A stretch of 64,000 bases of DNA, taken from Bacteroidota bacterium. Its GTDB lineage: Bacteria > Bacteroidota > Bacteroidia > B-17B0 > Aurantibacillaceae. Both the position numbers and the translations under genes were made by a program. The notes below the pieces were generated by a model. The model saw only the letters and a list, made by a program, of their open reading frames with translations, was not told where the DNA came from and did not search any database. The stretch lies in contig JAHEYF010000011.1 in the NCBI GenBank assembly GCA_023251755.1, forward strand, positions 21,715 to 85,714, read 5' to 3'. This document shows positions 41,225 through 49,458 of this stretch, one piece after another (position 1 is the first letter of the stretch; every line of letters begins with the position of its first letter).

Positions 41225-43996
41225 TTAAAATTTCAGGCTGATTTTTGAATAATAGAAAGCACCTGAAAAGCCCATTTGCACCGCATCCCAGGCACCGCCG
41301 GTTTCAGTATTGTAAGCCCACCACTTGGCCGATTTAACTGCTCCAAAATCAGGATGCACATTCATAAAATTATCGGCCCCAATTGTTAAAGTAGCAAATT
41401 TACTCAGCTTGTAGGATACAAATAAATCGTTCACCAATTTACCATTGTAGATGTATTTATCCGGAACCATTACATTCGGATCTTTATCTGTTGGCACCAT
41501 AGGGTTAATTCCAAGTCCGCTATCGCCATAACCCAGCAGGGTAACTTTACCATAATGAGTGGCCCTTGTCCCCACACTCAGTTTGCCTCTTTCATATTGC
41601 AGTTTTAAAATAAGTTTTGAACCCGGAGCTGAAGCAAGTATAAAGGCCTGTTCGCGGTCGCTTAAAAAAGTTTTTTGATGATCAGGGCTATCGTTCAATT
41701 TTGTTGGAACATTAATTTTATCAATCGTCATTTTTTGAACATTGGCTGCAACAGAAGCACGGAAAATATGTTTCTCGCTTACAAATTTATAATCCAGGAT
41801 AGCGTCAATCCCTTTATTGGTGGTATTTACAGCGTTCACAAAAAACTGGGCCAGGCCAACATGCAGGGCATTCATTTCGTTGGTTAAGTCTTTGTTCAGT
41901 GTTGTATCAGCCGCGTCAAACTGCCCGGATAACACGACCCTGTCTTTTACCTGTACCTGGTAAGCATCAATCGTAAGGGTTAAATTCCTGATGGGTTGAA
42001 ATGTAAAACCAAAACCAAGGTTGATTGATTTTTCCTGTTTTAAATTCGGAACACCGGCTGCTTTAGCAATGCTGCTGTAATTAGGGGCTATTTTAACTTC
42101 TGAAATCAATGCGCCCTGAACGGTGGTGAAGGTGGAACTGAAATTCATCTGTTGCAGGGAAGGTGCGCGGAAACCTGTACTGGCCGAACCACGAAGGCTG
42201 AACTTGTCCAACAATTTCCAGCGTGAAGCCACTTTGTAATTGTTGGTAAAACCAAAATCACTGTAATTCTCAGCCCTTACTGCGGCGGTTACCAGCAATG
42301 TTTTGGTAATGTCCAATTCTGCATCGGCATAAGCTCCAATCACCGAACGTTTGGCATTTACCACGTCGCCTGGTTGGTAGCCCGGAAAGCCCTGAGAACC
42401 TGTAGCCTGAACACCTGAAGTATCGTAATTTTTATACGAGCCTTCTTCACCGGCAGCAATTTTATAATTCTCCATCCGATATTCAGCGCCAAAAGCCAGG
42501 TTGAGCCCGTTTGCTACACCAGCAATTTCTTTGCTCATATTAAAATTGGAGGTGTTTTGCATAAAGGAAAAACCTCCGTCGTCAAAATGAGTTTTACTTG
42601 CACCAAGGGAAGCGTTGAATGTTTTGTCTCCATAAAAATGGAACTTATTATTGCCGGTAACATTACTAAAATCCCAGTTCCAGTTGTTTTTCAATTTGCC
42701 TTTTAATCCGGCGCAAAACGAAGCGTCCACAATATTGGTTTGAATATGGGGGTTGTAATATGTTTCGCTTGAATCGGGGGTGGTTTGCATAATACCGTTT
42801 ACAAAAATTAAATTACCATTGGCATCTGTTGGAAACCTTTCGGGATGAGCAGAAAAATTTCTGGAAAAAGCGAAGGCATCAGAAGCAGTGTTGTTGTATC
42901 CACCAAAAGCATAAAAACTTGTACTCCCGTTTTTGAAAGGAATTTCTGAATTTAAAAACAGGCCAAAAGTGCTTAAAGACGCGTCTCCGTTCGCCCTTCT
43001 GTATGGATTGAGCGGCAAAGCATTGTCGTTGGTTAAGAGGTTGGAAGTATCCAACACCTGTCTGAATGTTTTGTCTTTTTTTCTATAGTTCATCGATACA
43101 TTCACAAAGCCGTTGTTTTTACCTATGGCCAGTCCGTAATTGCCATTGAGGTTGATCAGGTTGCCATCAAAAGTTTTGCCGGTCTGGTATTGCCCGAGTG
43201 ATTTATGAATGGCTGTATTGTATTTTGTATCGTAATATCCACCGTAAGAAAAATCACCGCTGAATTCTTTTACATTTTTTTTGAGAACGATGTTAATGGC
43301 GCCGGCAATTGCATCGGAGCCGTATTGCGCAGAAGCACCGTCTCTTAATACCTCTATGTGATCGATAGCCGAAACAGGAATAGCGCTCATGTCTGTTCCT
43401 GAATTTCCTCTTCCGCGTGTTCCAAAAAGAGCCACAAAAGCAGTCTGGTGCCTGCGTTTACCGTTTATTAACACCAGGGTTTGGTCTGGGCCAAGGCCTC
43501 TTAAAGTAGCCAGGTCTATATGATCGGCCCCGTCGGCCCCGCTTTGTTTGTTGTAATTGAGTGAAGGAACGGCATCCTGCATCAGCTGAGTGGTGTTGCT
43601 GGTGTTTTTTACATCCGAAACATCAATGATGTCTACAGGTACAGGTGTTTCGGTAATGCTCCGGTTGAGTTTACGTGTACCAATAATTTCAACTGCATTG
43701 AGGATAGAGTTTTCTTCGAGTATAAAATCCAGTTCCGTTTTTCCGGAAGCATTTTGTTCCATCGTCTGGTACCCCACATAACTTGTGCTAATCACAGCAT
43801 CCTCTTTACTACAGTTTAGTGTATAAACACCATCCGGATCAGCAACAGTTCCATTATTCGTTCCCTTTTCTTTAACAATAGCTCCAAAAAGAGCTTCTCC
43901 GTTAACATTGGTGATTTTGCCCTTTAATACCTTTTGTGAGTATGCAGACAGGCAAAAAATAAAAATAAGACTGAAGGTGGTGATGTGTTTTTTCAT
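41225..43996 (-). CDS. TonB-dependent outer-membrane receptor
   Basis: A 923-aa receptor. Signal peptide 1-20, then a carboxypeptidase-like regulatory domain (KGKITNVNGEALFGAIVKEKG; GVYTLNCS), then a plug with VEIIGTRKLNRSITETPVPV, TLRGLGPDQTLVLINGKR and VLRDGASAQYGSDAIAGAIN. The rest is a 22-stranded barrel ending in the C-terminal aromatic YYSKISLKF. No SusD partner gene is adjacent, so it is probably not a SusC. The ligand is unknown; it could be a siderophore, cobalamin or a sugar. It has hairpin elements on both sides. A near-consensus TATCATTG box at 44016-44023 may be its -7. Confidence 0.92.
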   Translation of the reverse strand: MKKHITTFSLIFIFCLSAYSQKVLKGKITNVNGEALFGAIVKEKGTNNGTVADPDGVYTLNCSKEDAVISTSYVGYQTMEQNASGKTELDFILEENSILNAVEIIGTRKLNRSITETPVPVDIIDVSDVKNTSNTTQLMQDAVPSLNYNKQSGADGADHIDLATLRGLGPDQTLVLINGKRRHQTAFVALFGTRGRGNSGTDMSAIPVSAIDHIEVLRDGASAQYGSDAIAGAINIVLKKNVKEFSGDFSYGGYYDTKYNTAIHKSLGQYQTGKTFDGNLINLNGNYGLAIGKNNGFVNVSMNYRKKDKTFRQVLDTSNLLTNDNALPLNPYRRANGDASLSTFGLFLNSEIPFKNGSTSFYAFGGYNNTASDAFAFSRNFSAHPERFPTDANGNLIFVNGIMQTTPDSSETYYNPHIQTNIVDASFCAGLKGKLKNNWNWDFSNVTGNNKFHFYGDKTFNASLGASKTHFDDGGFSFMQNTSNFNMSKEIAGVANGLNLAFGAEYRMENYKIAAGEEGSYKNYDTSGVQATGSQGFPGYQPGDVVNAKRSVIGAYADAELDITKTLLVTAAVRAENYSDFGFTNNYKVASRWKLLDKFSLRGSASTGFRAPSLQQMNFSSTFTTVQGALISEVKIAPNYSSIAKAAGVPNLKQEKSINLGFGFTFQPIRNLTLTIDAYQVQVKDRVVLSGQFDAADTTLNKDLTNEMNALHVGLAQFFVNAVNTTNKGIDAILDYKFVSEKHIFRASVAANVQKMTIDKINVPTKLNDSPDHQKTFLSDREQAFILASAPGSKLILKLQYERGKLSVGTRATHYGKVTLLGYGDSGLGINPMVPTDKDPNVMVPDKYIYNGKLVNDLFVSYKLSKFATLTIGADNFMNVHPDFGAVKSAKWWAYNTETGGAWDAVQMGFSGAFYYSKISLKF

Positions 43997-44177
43997 TGCA
44001 GCTTGAATTTTGCTGCAATGATACTATTTTTTTTTGCAAAAAAAATAAGAAGATATACGAACTGAAAAAAACAGACAGAATCCAGTCTGATATACCCAGA
44101 CAGATGAATCTTTATTAGAAAAAATTAATGTATCTACAATGAATATTCGGCGGGAATTAAACACTGCGCATTATAAC

Positions 44178-44372
44178 TCAATTGCAGGTCGCTTCTCTGG
44201 AGCTTACTGTAGAATTGTGTATTGAGCTACAAACAGTTTGCTCCTAAGGGAGCACCCCCCTAAGAATGACGTGCTTATATAGCTTCTTAAAGGAGTAAAG
44301 AGTTCCGTAGGAACGGCCTGTTTGTAGCAAAATAAATTCGATACGTTTTAAGCCCTGTAGGGGCGGGCTGTT
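44178..44372. repeat. Cluster of short hairpin elements behind the TonB receptor gene
   Basis: Part of the 488-nt gap between 43997 and 44484. Elements: GCTTC/GGAGC (~44191-44203, imperfect), TGCTCC/GGAGCA (44239-44254, 4-nt loop), GTTCC/GGAAC (44302-44314), and GCCC/GGGC (44352-44364). The last two are followed by similar tails GGCCTGTTTGTAG and GGGCTGTTTATA. Between them the sequence has no ORF. Structure and GC are unlike the neighbouring genes. Confidence 0.75.
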
Positions 44373-44436
44373 TATATTATAACATCTATCCAAATAGAAT
44401 AGTTATTATTTAAAGACGAGTGTTAAATTAAGGAAT

Positions 44437-44466
44437 AAAAAAAACGGAACAAATGCTCCGTTTTTA
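44437..44466 (-). terminator. Terminator of the thrS-infC operon
   Basis: AAAAACGGA (44440-44448) pairs with TCCGTTTTT (44457-44465) around an 8-nt loop; on the minus strand a run of eight T follows. It lies 20 nt after the infC stop, so no rpmI or rplT can be co-transcribed here. Confidence 0.85.
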
Positions 44467-44484
44467 TAATGTATTGTAAAAAAA

Positions 44485-45105
44485 TTATTTCTTTTTCGGC
44501 GTCAACACCATCAACATCCTTTTTCCTTCCAGCAAGGGCAATTGTTCTGCTTTCCCGTATTCTTCCAGTTCGTTGGCAAAACGCAACAACAATATTTCAC
44601 CCTGTTGTTTAAATACAATTTCACGTCCGCGGAAAAACACAAAAGCTTTTACCTTACAACCATCCTGTAAAAATTTAATGGCGTGGTTTTTCTTAAAGTT
44701 AAAATCGTGGTCATCGGTATGCGGGCCAAAACGAATTTCTTTTACCACTACTTTCGCAGCTTTGGCTTTTATTTCCTTCTGTTTCTTTTTTTGTTCGTAA
44801 AGGAATTTTTTATAATCAACAACTTTACACACCGGCGGGTCAACATTCGGTGCTATTTCAACCAGGTCTACCCCCTGATCGGCAGCTATTTTAAGCGCCT
44901 CTTCAATTGAATAAACTCCGGGTTCAAAACCTTCACCTACCACACGCACCTGTTTTGCACGAATGCGCTCATTGATGTTGTGCAGGTCTTCCTTTTTTTG
45001 TGGACCTCTGTTATAAGGTCTTGGTCCTTTATTAAAACCACCTGGCTTTGGGGCTCCTGGTTTAGGGGCCGAATAAGCTCCGGGCTTTTTTACTCCATTG
45101 TTAAT
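44485..45105 (-). CDS. infC: Translation initiation factor IF-3, probable AUU start
   Basis: IF-3 binds the 30S subunit and proofreads start codon and initiator tRNA. The frame extends upstream of the first GTG (44949) with clear IF-3 N-terminal sequence ([15 protein letters not shown]), so that GTG is internal. The best start is ATT at 45105, five nt after GGAGG (45112-45116), giving ~206 aa with a basic Gly/Pro-rich tail. A second ATT at 45108 is too close to the Shine-Dalgarno. IF-3 genes often begin with AUU, which allows autoregulation because IF-3 rejects non-AUG starts. Domains: [14 protein letters not shown] and [13 protein letters not shown]. The gene follows thrS by 26 nt. Confidence 0.88.
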   Translation of the reverse strand: MNNGVKKPGAYSAPKPGAPKPGGFNKGPRPYNRGPQKKEDLHNINERIRAKQVRVVGEGFEPGVYSIEEALKIAADQGVDLVEIAPNVDPPVCKVVDYKKFLYEQKKKQKEIKAKAAKVVVKEIRFGPHTDDHDFNFKKNHAIKFLQDGCKVKAFVFFRGREIVFKQQGEILLLRFANELEEYGKAEQLPLLEGKRMLMVLTPKKK

Positions 45106-45111
45106 AATAAC

Positions 45112-45116
45112 CTCCG
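45112..45116 (-). promoter_or_regulatory. Shine-Dalgarno (GGAGG) deciding the infC start
   Basis: GGAGG on the minus strand lies 6-10 nt upstream of the ATT codon at 45103-45105. Strong Shine-Dalgarno sequences are unusual in Bacteroidetes, which fits a need to help an AUU start. Confidence 0.6.
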
Positions 45117-45131
45117 CTTTTAATTAATAAT

Positions 45132-47096
45132 TTATTTGTTTTCTGTTTCAACTTTCGAGTTTCTTTCGAAATCACTTTTTATTTCATCGTTTACCAAACC
45201 GGCAAACTCTTCAATGCTGAATGATCCTATATCTCCTTTGCCATGTCTGCGAACCGCTATTTTCATTTCGGCTTCTTCTTTTTCACCAACAACAAGCATA
45301 TAAGGAATTTTCTTTAACTCATTGTCACGTATCTTCTTGCCTATCTTTTCGTTACGATCATCAACAAGGCCTCTAATATCGTAATTATTTAACAAAGTTA
45401 AAACTTTTTCGGCGTAATCGTTGTACTTTTCACTAATCGGCAAAATAGCAATTTGCTCGGGTGTTAACCACAAAGGGAAATTACCTCCGCAATGCTCAAT
45501 CAACACGGCTATAAAGCGCTCCAATGAACCGAAAGGTGCGCGGTGAATCATAACCGGGCGGTGTTTTTGGTTATCGGCCCCGGTGTATTCCAATTGAAAA
45601 CGTTCGGGTAAATTGTAATCCACCTGAATGGTTCCCAGTTGCCATTTACGTCCAATGGCGTCTTTCACCATAAAGTCTAACTTGGGTCCGTAAAAGGCTG
45701 CTTCACCCAATTCTACTACGGTTTTTAATCCTTTTTCTTTGGCAGACTCAATAATAGCCTGTTCAGCTAATGCCCAGTTGCTGTCTGAACCAATATATTT
45801 TTCCTTGTTTTCAGGATCACGCAGGGATATCTGAGCGGTGTATTCTTTAAAGTCTAAGGCATTAAATACATACAACACTAAGTCTATCACCTTGCAAAAT
45901 TCTTCTTTCACCTGATCGGGGCGGCAGAACAAATGCGCATCGTCTTGTGTAAAGCCCCGCACACGGGTTAAACCATGTAATTCTCCATGTTGTTCGTAAC
46001 GGTATACAGTTCCGAACTCTGCATAACGTATTGGTAAATCTTTATACGAGCGTGGGGCAGACTTGTATATTTCGCAATGGTGCGGGCAGTTCATTGGTTT
46101 TAAAAAAAACTCTTCGCCTTCGTGCGGGGTATGAATGGGTTGAAAAGAATCTTTCCCGTATTTTTCATAATGCCCCGAAGTAATGTACAATTCCTTGTTG
46201 CCAATGTGCGGAGTAATTACAGGCAGGTAACCTGCTTTTTGTTGTGCCTTGCGCATAAACTGCTCCAAGCGTTCGCGCAGGGAAGCGCCTTTGGGCAACC
46301 ACAAAGGCAAACCCATGCCTACTTTTTCCGAAAAAGTAAACAGTTCAAGTTCTTTACCCAATTTACGGTGATCACGTTTTTTCGCTTCTTCTAAAAGGTT
46401 CAGGTAATCTTTTAATTCTTTTTCTTTCGGGAAAGTAATCGCATAAAAACGGGTGAGCATTTTATTTTTCTCATCGCCTTTCCAATAGGCCCCGGCAATG
46501 TTCAATACTTTGGCTGCCTTGATATAACCGGTATGCGGAATATGTGGTCCACGACAAAGATCGGTAAATTTACCCTGTTCGTACAAAGTGATGTTACCAT
46601 CCTCCAATCGTTCCAATAAATCTAATTTATACTCATCGCCTTTTTCTTTAAAATAAGAAATGGCCTCGCTTTTAGAAATTTCTTTACGGATGAAGGTGTT
46701 GTTTTGCCTGGCCAATTCCAGCATCTTCTCCTCTATTTTCGCAAAATCTTCAGGAGTAACCGATTGTCCGCCTAAATCCACATCGTAATAAAACCCATTT
46801 TCGATGGGAGGCCCTACCCAGAATTTTACACCCGGGTAAATGGCTTCAATGGCTTCGGCCAGGATGTGCGCAGAAGAATGCCACAGGGTGGATTTCCCAG
46901 CATCATCGTTCCAGGTCAACAGGTTTAAACTTGCATCAGTATCAATAGGGCGTGTGGCATCCCACACTTCGCCGTTTACTTTTGCTGACAATACGTTTCG
47001 TGCTAATCCTTCGCTAATGCTTTGTGCAATTTGAAGGGAAGTGGTTCCTTTGGCGTATTCGCGCACCGAACCATCGGGAAGAGTAATTTTTATCAT
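45132..47096 (-). CDS. thrS: Threonyl-tRNA synthetase
   Basis: Charges tRNA-Thr. A full-length 654-aa class II synthetase: TGS domain ([20 protein letters not shown]), the editing domain with [11 protein letters not shown] and its Cys-containing GPHIPHTGY part, the catalytic core with the zinc-binding [10 protein letters not shown], motif 2 [19 protein letters not shown] and motif 3 [15 protein letters not shown], then the anticodon-binding domain ([18 protein letters not shown]). It is followed by infC 26 nt later. A TACTTTTG -7 box is upstream. Confidence 0.97.
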   Translation of the reverse strand: MIKITLPDGSVREYAKGTTSLQIAQSISEGLARNVLSAKVNGEVWDATRPIDTDASLNLLTWNDDAGKSTLWHSSAHILAEAIEAIYPGVKFWVGPPIENGFYYDVDLGGQSVTPEDFAKIEEKMLELARQNNTFIRKEISKSEAISYFKEKGDEYKLDLLERLEDGNITLYEQGKFTDLCRGPHIPHTGYIKAAKVLNIAGAYWKGDEKNKMLTRFYAITFPKEKELKDYLNLLEEAKKRDHRKLGKELELFTFSEKVGMGLPLWLPKGASLRERLEQFMRKAQQKAGYLPVITPHIGNKELYITSGHYEKYGKDSFQPIHTPHEGEEFFLKPMNCPHHCEIYKSAPRSYKDLPIRYAEFGTVYRYEQHGELHGLTRVRGFTQDDAHLFCRPDQVKEEFCKVIDLVLYVFNALDFKEYTAQISLRDPENKEKYIGSDSNWALAEQAIIESAKEKGLKTVVELGEAAFYGPKLDFMVKDAIGRKWQLGTIQVDYNLPERFQLEYTGADNQKHRPVMIHRAPFGSLERFIAVLIEHCGGNFPLWLTPEQIAILPISEKYNDYAEKVLTLLNNYDIRGLVDDRNEKIGKKIRDNELKKIPYMLVVGEKEEAEMKIAVRRHGKGDIGSFSIEEFAGLVNDEIKSDFERNSKVETENK

Positions 47097-47140
47097 AATT
47101 TTTTATTGCCTACCTACAACGCAGGTTAGAATTCAGGCTA

Positions 47141-47148
47141 CAAAAGTA
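47141..47148 (-). promoter_or_regulatory. -7 box (TACTTTTG) of the thrS-infC operon
   Basis: On the minus strand TACTTTTG fits TAnnTTTG, 44 nt before the thrS ATG. No TTTG is present at the expected -33 position. The ~40-nt leader contains an ACCT/AGGT palindrome near 47112-47127. Confidence 0.4.
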
Positions 47149-47162
47149 ACATTTTTCTTTAG

Positions 47163-47292
47163 AATCGTTTATTCGTTCAATAGTTCTTTCGTTTATTCGT
47201 TCTATAGTTCTTTCGTTTCTGACTAAAAAGTTTAAAGGTAAACCCTAACGAATGAACTATTAAACGATTGAACTAATAAACTGATAAACGAA
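47163..47292. repeat. Large inverted array of CGTTTATTCGTTCAATAG words
   Basis: Arm one (47163-47218) has CGTTTATTCGTTCAATAGTT and a second copy with TCTATAGTTC. Arm two (47246-47292) has GAACTATTAAACGATTGAAC and TAAACTGATAAACG, which are degenerate reverse complements. The arms are separated by ~28 nt. It lies between the divergent thrS and 47352 genes. Confidence 0.65.
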
Positions 47293-47351
47293 TATTGCTA
47301 TTCCAAATTTTATTCCTTTCATTTGTAGCGTTTCAAAAAAAACTAAAACCC

Positions 47352-47732
47352 ATGAACATCTTTAAAAAATTATCACTTTTTGCCCTGGCTTTCCTTGCTA
47401 TAAAGGACCTTGCACTCGGCTCATCTTTATTGTTTAACCTCGAATGGCTGATGAACCTGGCCAAGATTACTTACTCGAACGATGTTAAAATCTTAGCCAG
47501 CTTTTTTGGTGTGTGTGTACTAATAGTTAGCACACTTTGTATGCTGGCTATCCGCTGGAACTTACAGGACAACCGCGATGGTATCAACCTCGGGAAATTT
47601 ATTGGCTGGTGGATGATGATTGCCGCTGTAATCATCTACATCAAAATTGACCGTTTGGATTTTTCCATCATTGACTTCATCAGTGGGGTAGTGATTATTA
47701 TTCCGGAATACCTGCAGGCGAAAAAAGCCTAA
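47352..47732 (+). CDS. Conserved hypothetical four-helix membrane protein
   Basis: A ~126-aa protein with about four helices (LFALAFLAIKDLALGSSLLF; ILASFFGVCVLIVSTLCMLA; WWMMIAAVIIYIKI; IDFISGVVIIIPEYL). I start at ATG 47352; a longer frame from 47295 would begin with TTG in the array. Function unknown; the neighbours are word arrays and permease genes, so no context clue. Confidence 0.6.
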   Translation: MNIFKKLSLFALAFLAIKDLALGSSLLFNLEWLMNLAKITYSNDVKILASFFGVCVLIVSTLCMLAIRWNLQDNRDGINLGKFIGWWMMIAAVIIYIKIDRLDFSIIDFISGVVIIIPEYLQAKKA

Positions 47733-47828
47733 CGAATTACGAAGGACGATTGACGAAGTACGAATGACAGACGTTGCGGGCAGAATCAATTACTGCATTC
47801 GTCAATCGTACTTCGTAAGTCGTAAATT
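47731..47828. repeat. Inverted array of ACGATTGACGAAGT words
   Basis: ACGAAGGACGATTGACGAAG (47739-47758) and ATTCGTCAATCGTACTTCGT (47797-47816) match in 18 of 20 positions as reverse complements, spacer 38 nt. It begins at the stop of the gene ending 47732. Confidence 0.75.
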
Positions 47829-47880
47829 TATATATATCAACTAAGGAAGTCAGCCCTAATCCTGCCTGAATTATTGAAAT

Positions 47881-47909
47881 TTTGGGTTTATAAAAAATAC
47901 TTATATTTG
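47881..47909 (+). promoter_or_regulatory. Promoter of the first amino-acid permease
   Basis: TTTG (47881-47884), 17 nt, and TATATTTG (47902-47909) match the Bacteroidetes -33/-7 pattern, the best match in the window. It predicts a leader of ~25 nt before ATG 47942. Confidence 0.65.
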
Positions 47910-47941
47910 GCGACTAAACACTAAAAAACTAAGATAAAATT

Positions 47942-49420
47942 ATGTCAGTTTGGAGAATAAAACCAGTATCAGCTTTTGAGGCTGATATGAAAAAAAGTGA
48001 TTTAAAACGTGTACTTACCAAATGGGGCTTAACGTCTTTAGGTATTGGTGCTATTATAGGTGGAGGTATTTTTACACTTACAGGAATAGCTGCTCACGAT
48101 TACGCAGGACCGGCTTTAGCCTTATCATTTGTAATTGCAGGTATTGGTTGTTTGTTTGCTTCACTTTGTTATGCAGAATTTGCTTCTGTATTACCGGTTG
48201 AAGGATCTGCTTATGCTTATGCTTATGGTACCGTGGGTGAATTATTCGCCTGGTTTATTGGTTGGAATTTAATTCTGGAATACATGATGGGTGCTACTAC
48301 TGTAGCCGTTGCATGGAGTGGATATTTTGTAAAATTATTGCATTTGTTTCATATCGATTTTCCGATATGGCTGTGCAACGATTTAGCCAGTGCCAAAGAG
48401 AAGTGTTTAGCGGCAGGAATTGAAGCTCCCGGCTTTGCATTTAACCTCCCTGCATTTTTAATTACCTGGGTGGTTACCGCTATATTGGTTAAGGGAATTA
48501 AAGAAGCTGCAAGTACCAACAATATAATTGTGATTATAAAAATTGCTGTGGTATTGTTCGTTATTGTTGTAGGAGCATTTTACATCAATACGGATAACTG
48601 GCACCCTTTTATTCCTGATCCGGTTAAAGTAATTGGAGAGGACGGAGCTGAAACAGTTAAATTTGGATTTGGAGGTGTATTAACTGCAGCCACCATTGTA
48701 TTCTTTGCTTATATTGGATTTGATGCTGTATCTACCCAGGCCGGTGAAGCCATTAATCCTAAAAAAGATGTGCCTTTTGCCATTATTGCTTCTTTAGTAG
48801 TATGTACGATTTTATATATTTTGGTATCACTTGTATTAACAGGAATGGTAAAATACGATCAGTTGGATAAAGCAGCCCCTGTTGCTTCAGCCTTCTCAGG
48901 CATTGGATTAAATTGGGCCGTATTCTTTATTACTATTGCAGCAACAGCTGGTTTAACTTCGGTAATGCTGGTTATGATGCTGGGTCAAACCCGTATATTT
49001 TTAGGTATGGCAAAAGACGGTTTATTACCCAGGGGCATGTTCGGTACGTTGCATCCAAGGTTTAAAACACCTTATAAAAGTACACTGTTGATCGGAGCCA
49101 TTGTTTCTGTTGTTGCTTCGGTAACACCGATCGATAAAATATCTGAAATGTGCAGCATGGGAACTCTACTGGCCTTTGCAATGGTTTGTGTGGCAGTTAT
49201 GATTTTAAGAAAAAAGAAACCTGAATTGGATAGGCCATACAGAACTCCAGCTGTTTATTTGGTTGGGACTTTAGGTGTTTTGTTTAATCTGTTTTTAATG
49301 ACACAGGTTCGCGCCTCGACCTGGAAATTCTTTTTAATCTGGGGTACCTTGGGAGTGATTGTTTACTTCCTGTACAGTAAAAGAAACAGTAATTTAGAAA
49401 AACAAAATTTAAATCCATAA
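47942..49420 (+). CDS. APC-superfamily amino-acid permease (CAT-like)
   Basis: A 492-aa inner-membrane permease with 12 to 14 helices. The first helix has the family signature GAIIGGGIFTLTGIAA. Later LILEYMMGATTVAVAWSGYF and AYIGFDAVSTQAGEAINPKKD are typical of cationic amino-acid transporters (CAT family). A loop of periplasmic residues around WLCNDLASAKEKCLAAG contains two cysteines. Its own promoter and terminator (49424-49450) make it a single-gene unit. Substrate specificity is not visible. Confidence 0.9.
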   Translation: MSVWRIKPVSAFEADMKKSDLKRVLTKWGLTSLGIGAIIGGGIFTLTGIAAHDYAGPALALSFVIAGIGCLFASLCYAEFASVLPVEGSAYAYAYGTVGELFAWFIGWNLILEYMMGATTVAVAWSGYFVKLLHLFHIDFPIWLCNDLASAKEKCLAAGIEAPGFAFNLPAFLITWVVTAILVKGIKEAASTNNIIVIIKIAVVLFVIVVGAFYINTDNWHPFIPDPVKVIGEDGAETVKFGFGGVLTAATIVFFAYIGFDAVSTQAGEAINPKKDVPFAIIASLVVCTILYILVSLVLTGMVKYDQLDKAAPVASAFSGIGLNWAVFFITIAATAGLTSVMLVMMLGQTRIFLGMAKDGLLPRGMFGTLHPRFKTPYKSTLLIGAIVSVVASVTPIDKISEMCSMGTLLAFAMVCVAVMILRKKKPELDRPYRTPAVYLVGTLGVLFNLFLMTQVRASTWKFFLIWGTLGVIVYFLYSKRNSNLEKQNLNP

Positions 49421-49423
49421 ACT

Positions 49424-49450
49424 AAAAGGGCGGCCAACACCGCCCTTTTT
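49424..49450 (+). terminator. Terminator between the two permease genes
   Basis: AAAAGGGCGG (49424-49433) pairs with CCGCCCTTTT (49440-49449), 6-nt loop, T-run. The next gene starts only 9 nt later (49459), so it depends on read-through or a promoter inside this region. Confidence 0.9.
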
Positions 49451-49458
49451 CATACACT

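Noticed and set aside
41225..43996. TonB receptor as SusC of a polysaccharide locus
   Set aside because: No SusD-like lipoprotein gene is adjacent, and the GH16 gene is 15 kb away.
44016..44040. Complete promoter upstream of the TonB receptor
   Set aside because: TATCATTG resembles a -7 box, but the nearest TTTG is only 13 nt upstream, too close; not annotated as a separate feature.
44000..44484. Hidden rpmI (L35) gene after infC
   Set aside because: The gap has no Lys/Arg-rich ORF of ~65 codons on either strand and is filled with hairpin elements and a terminator.
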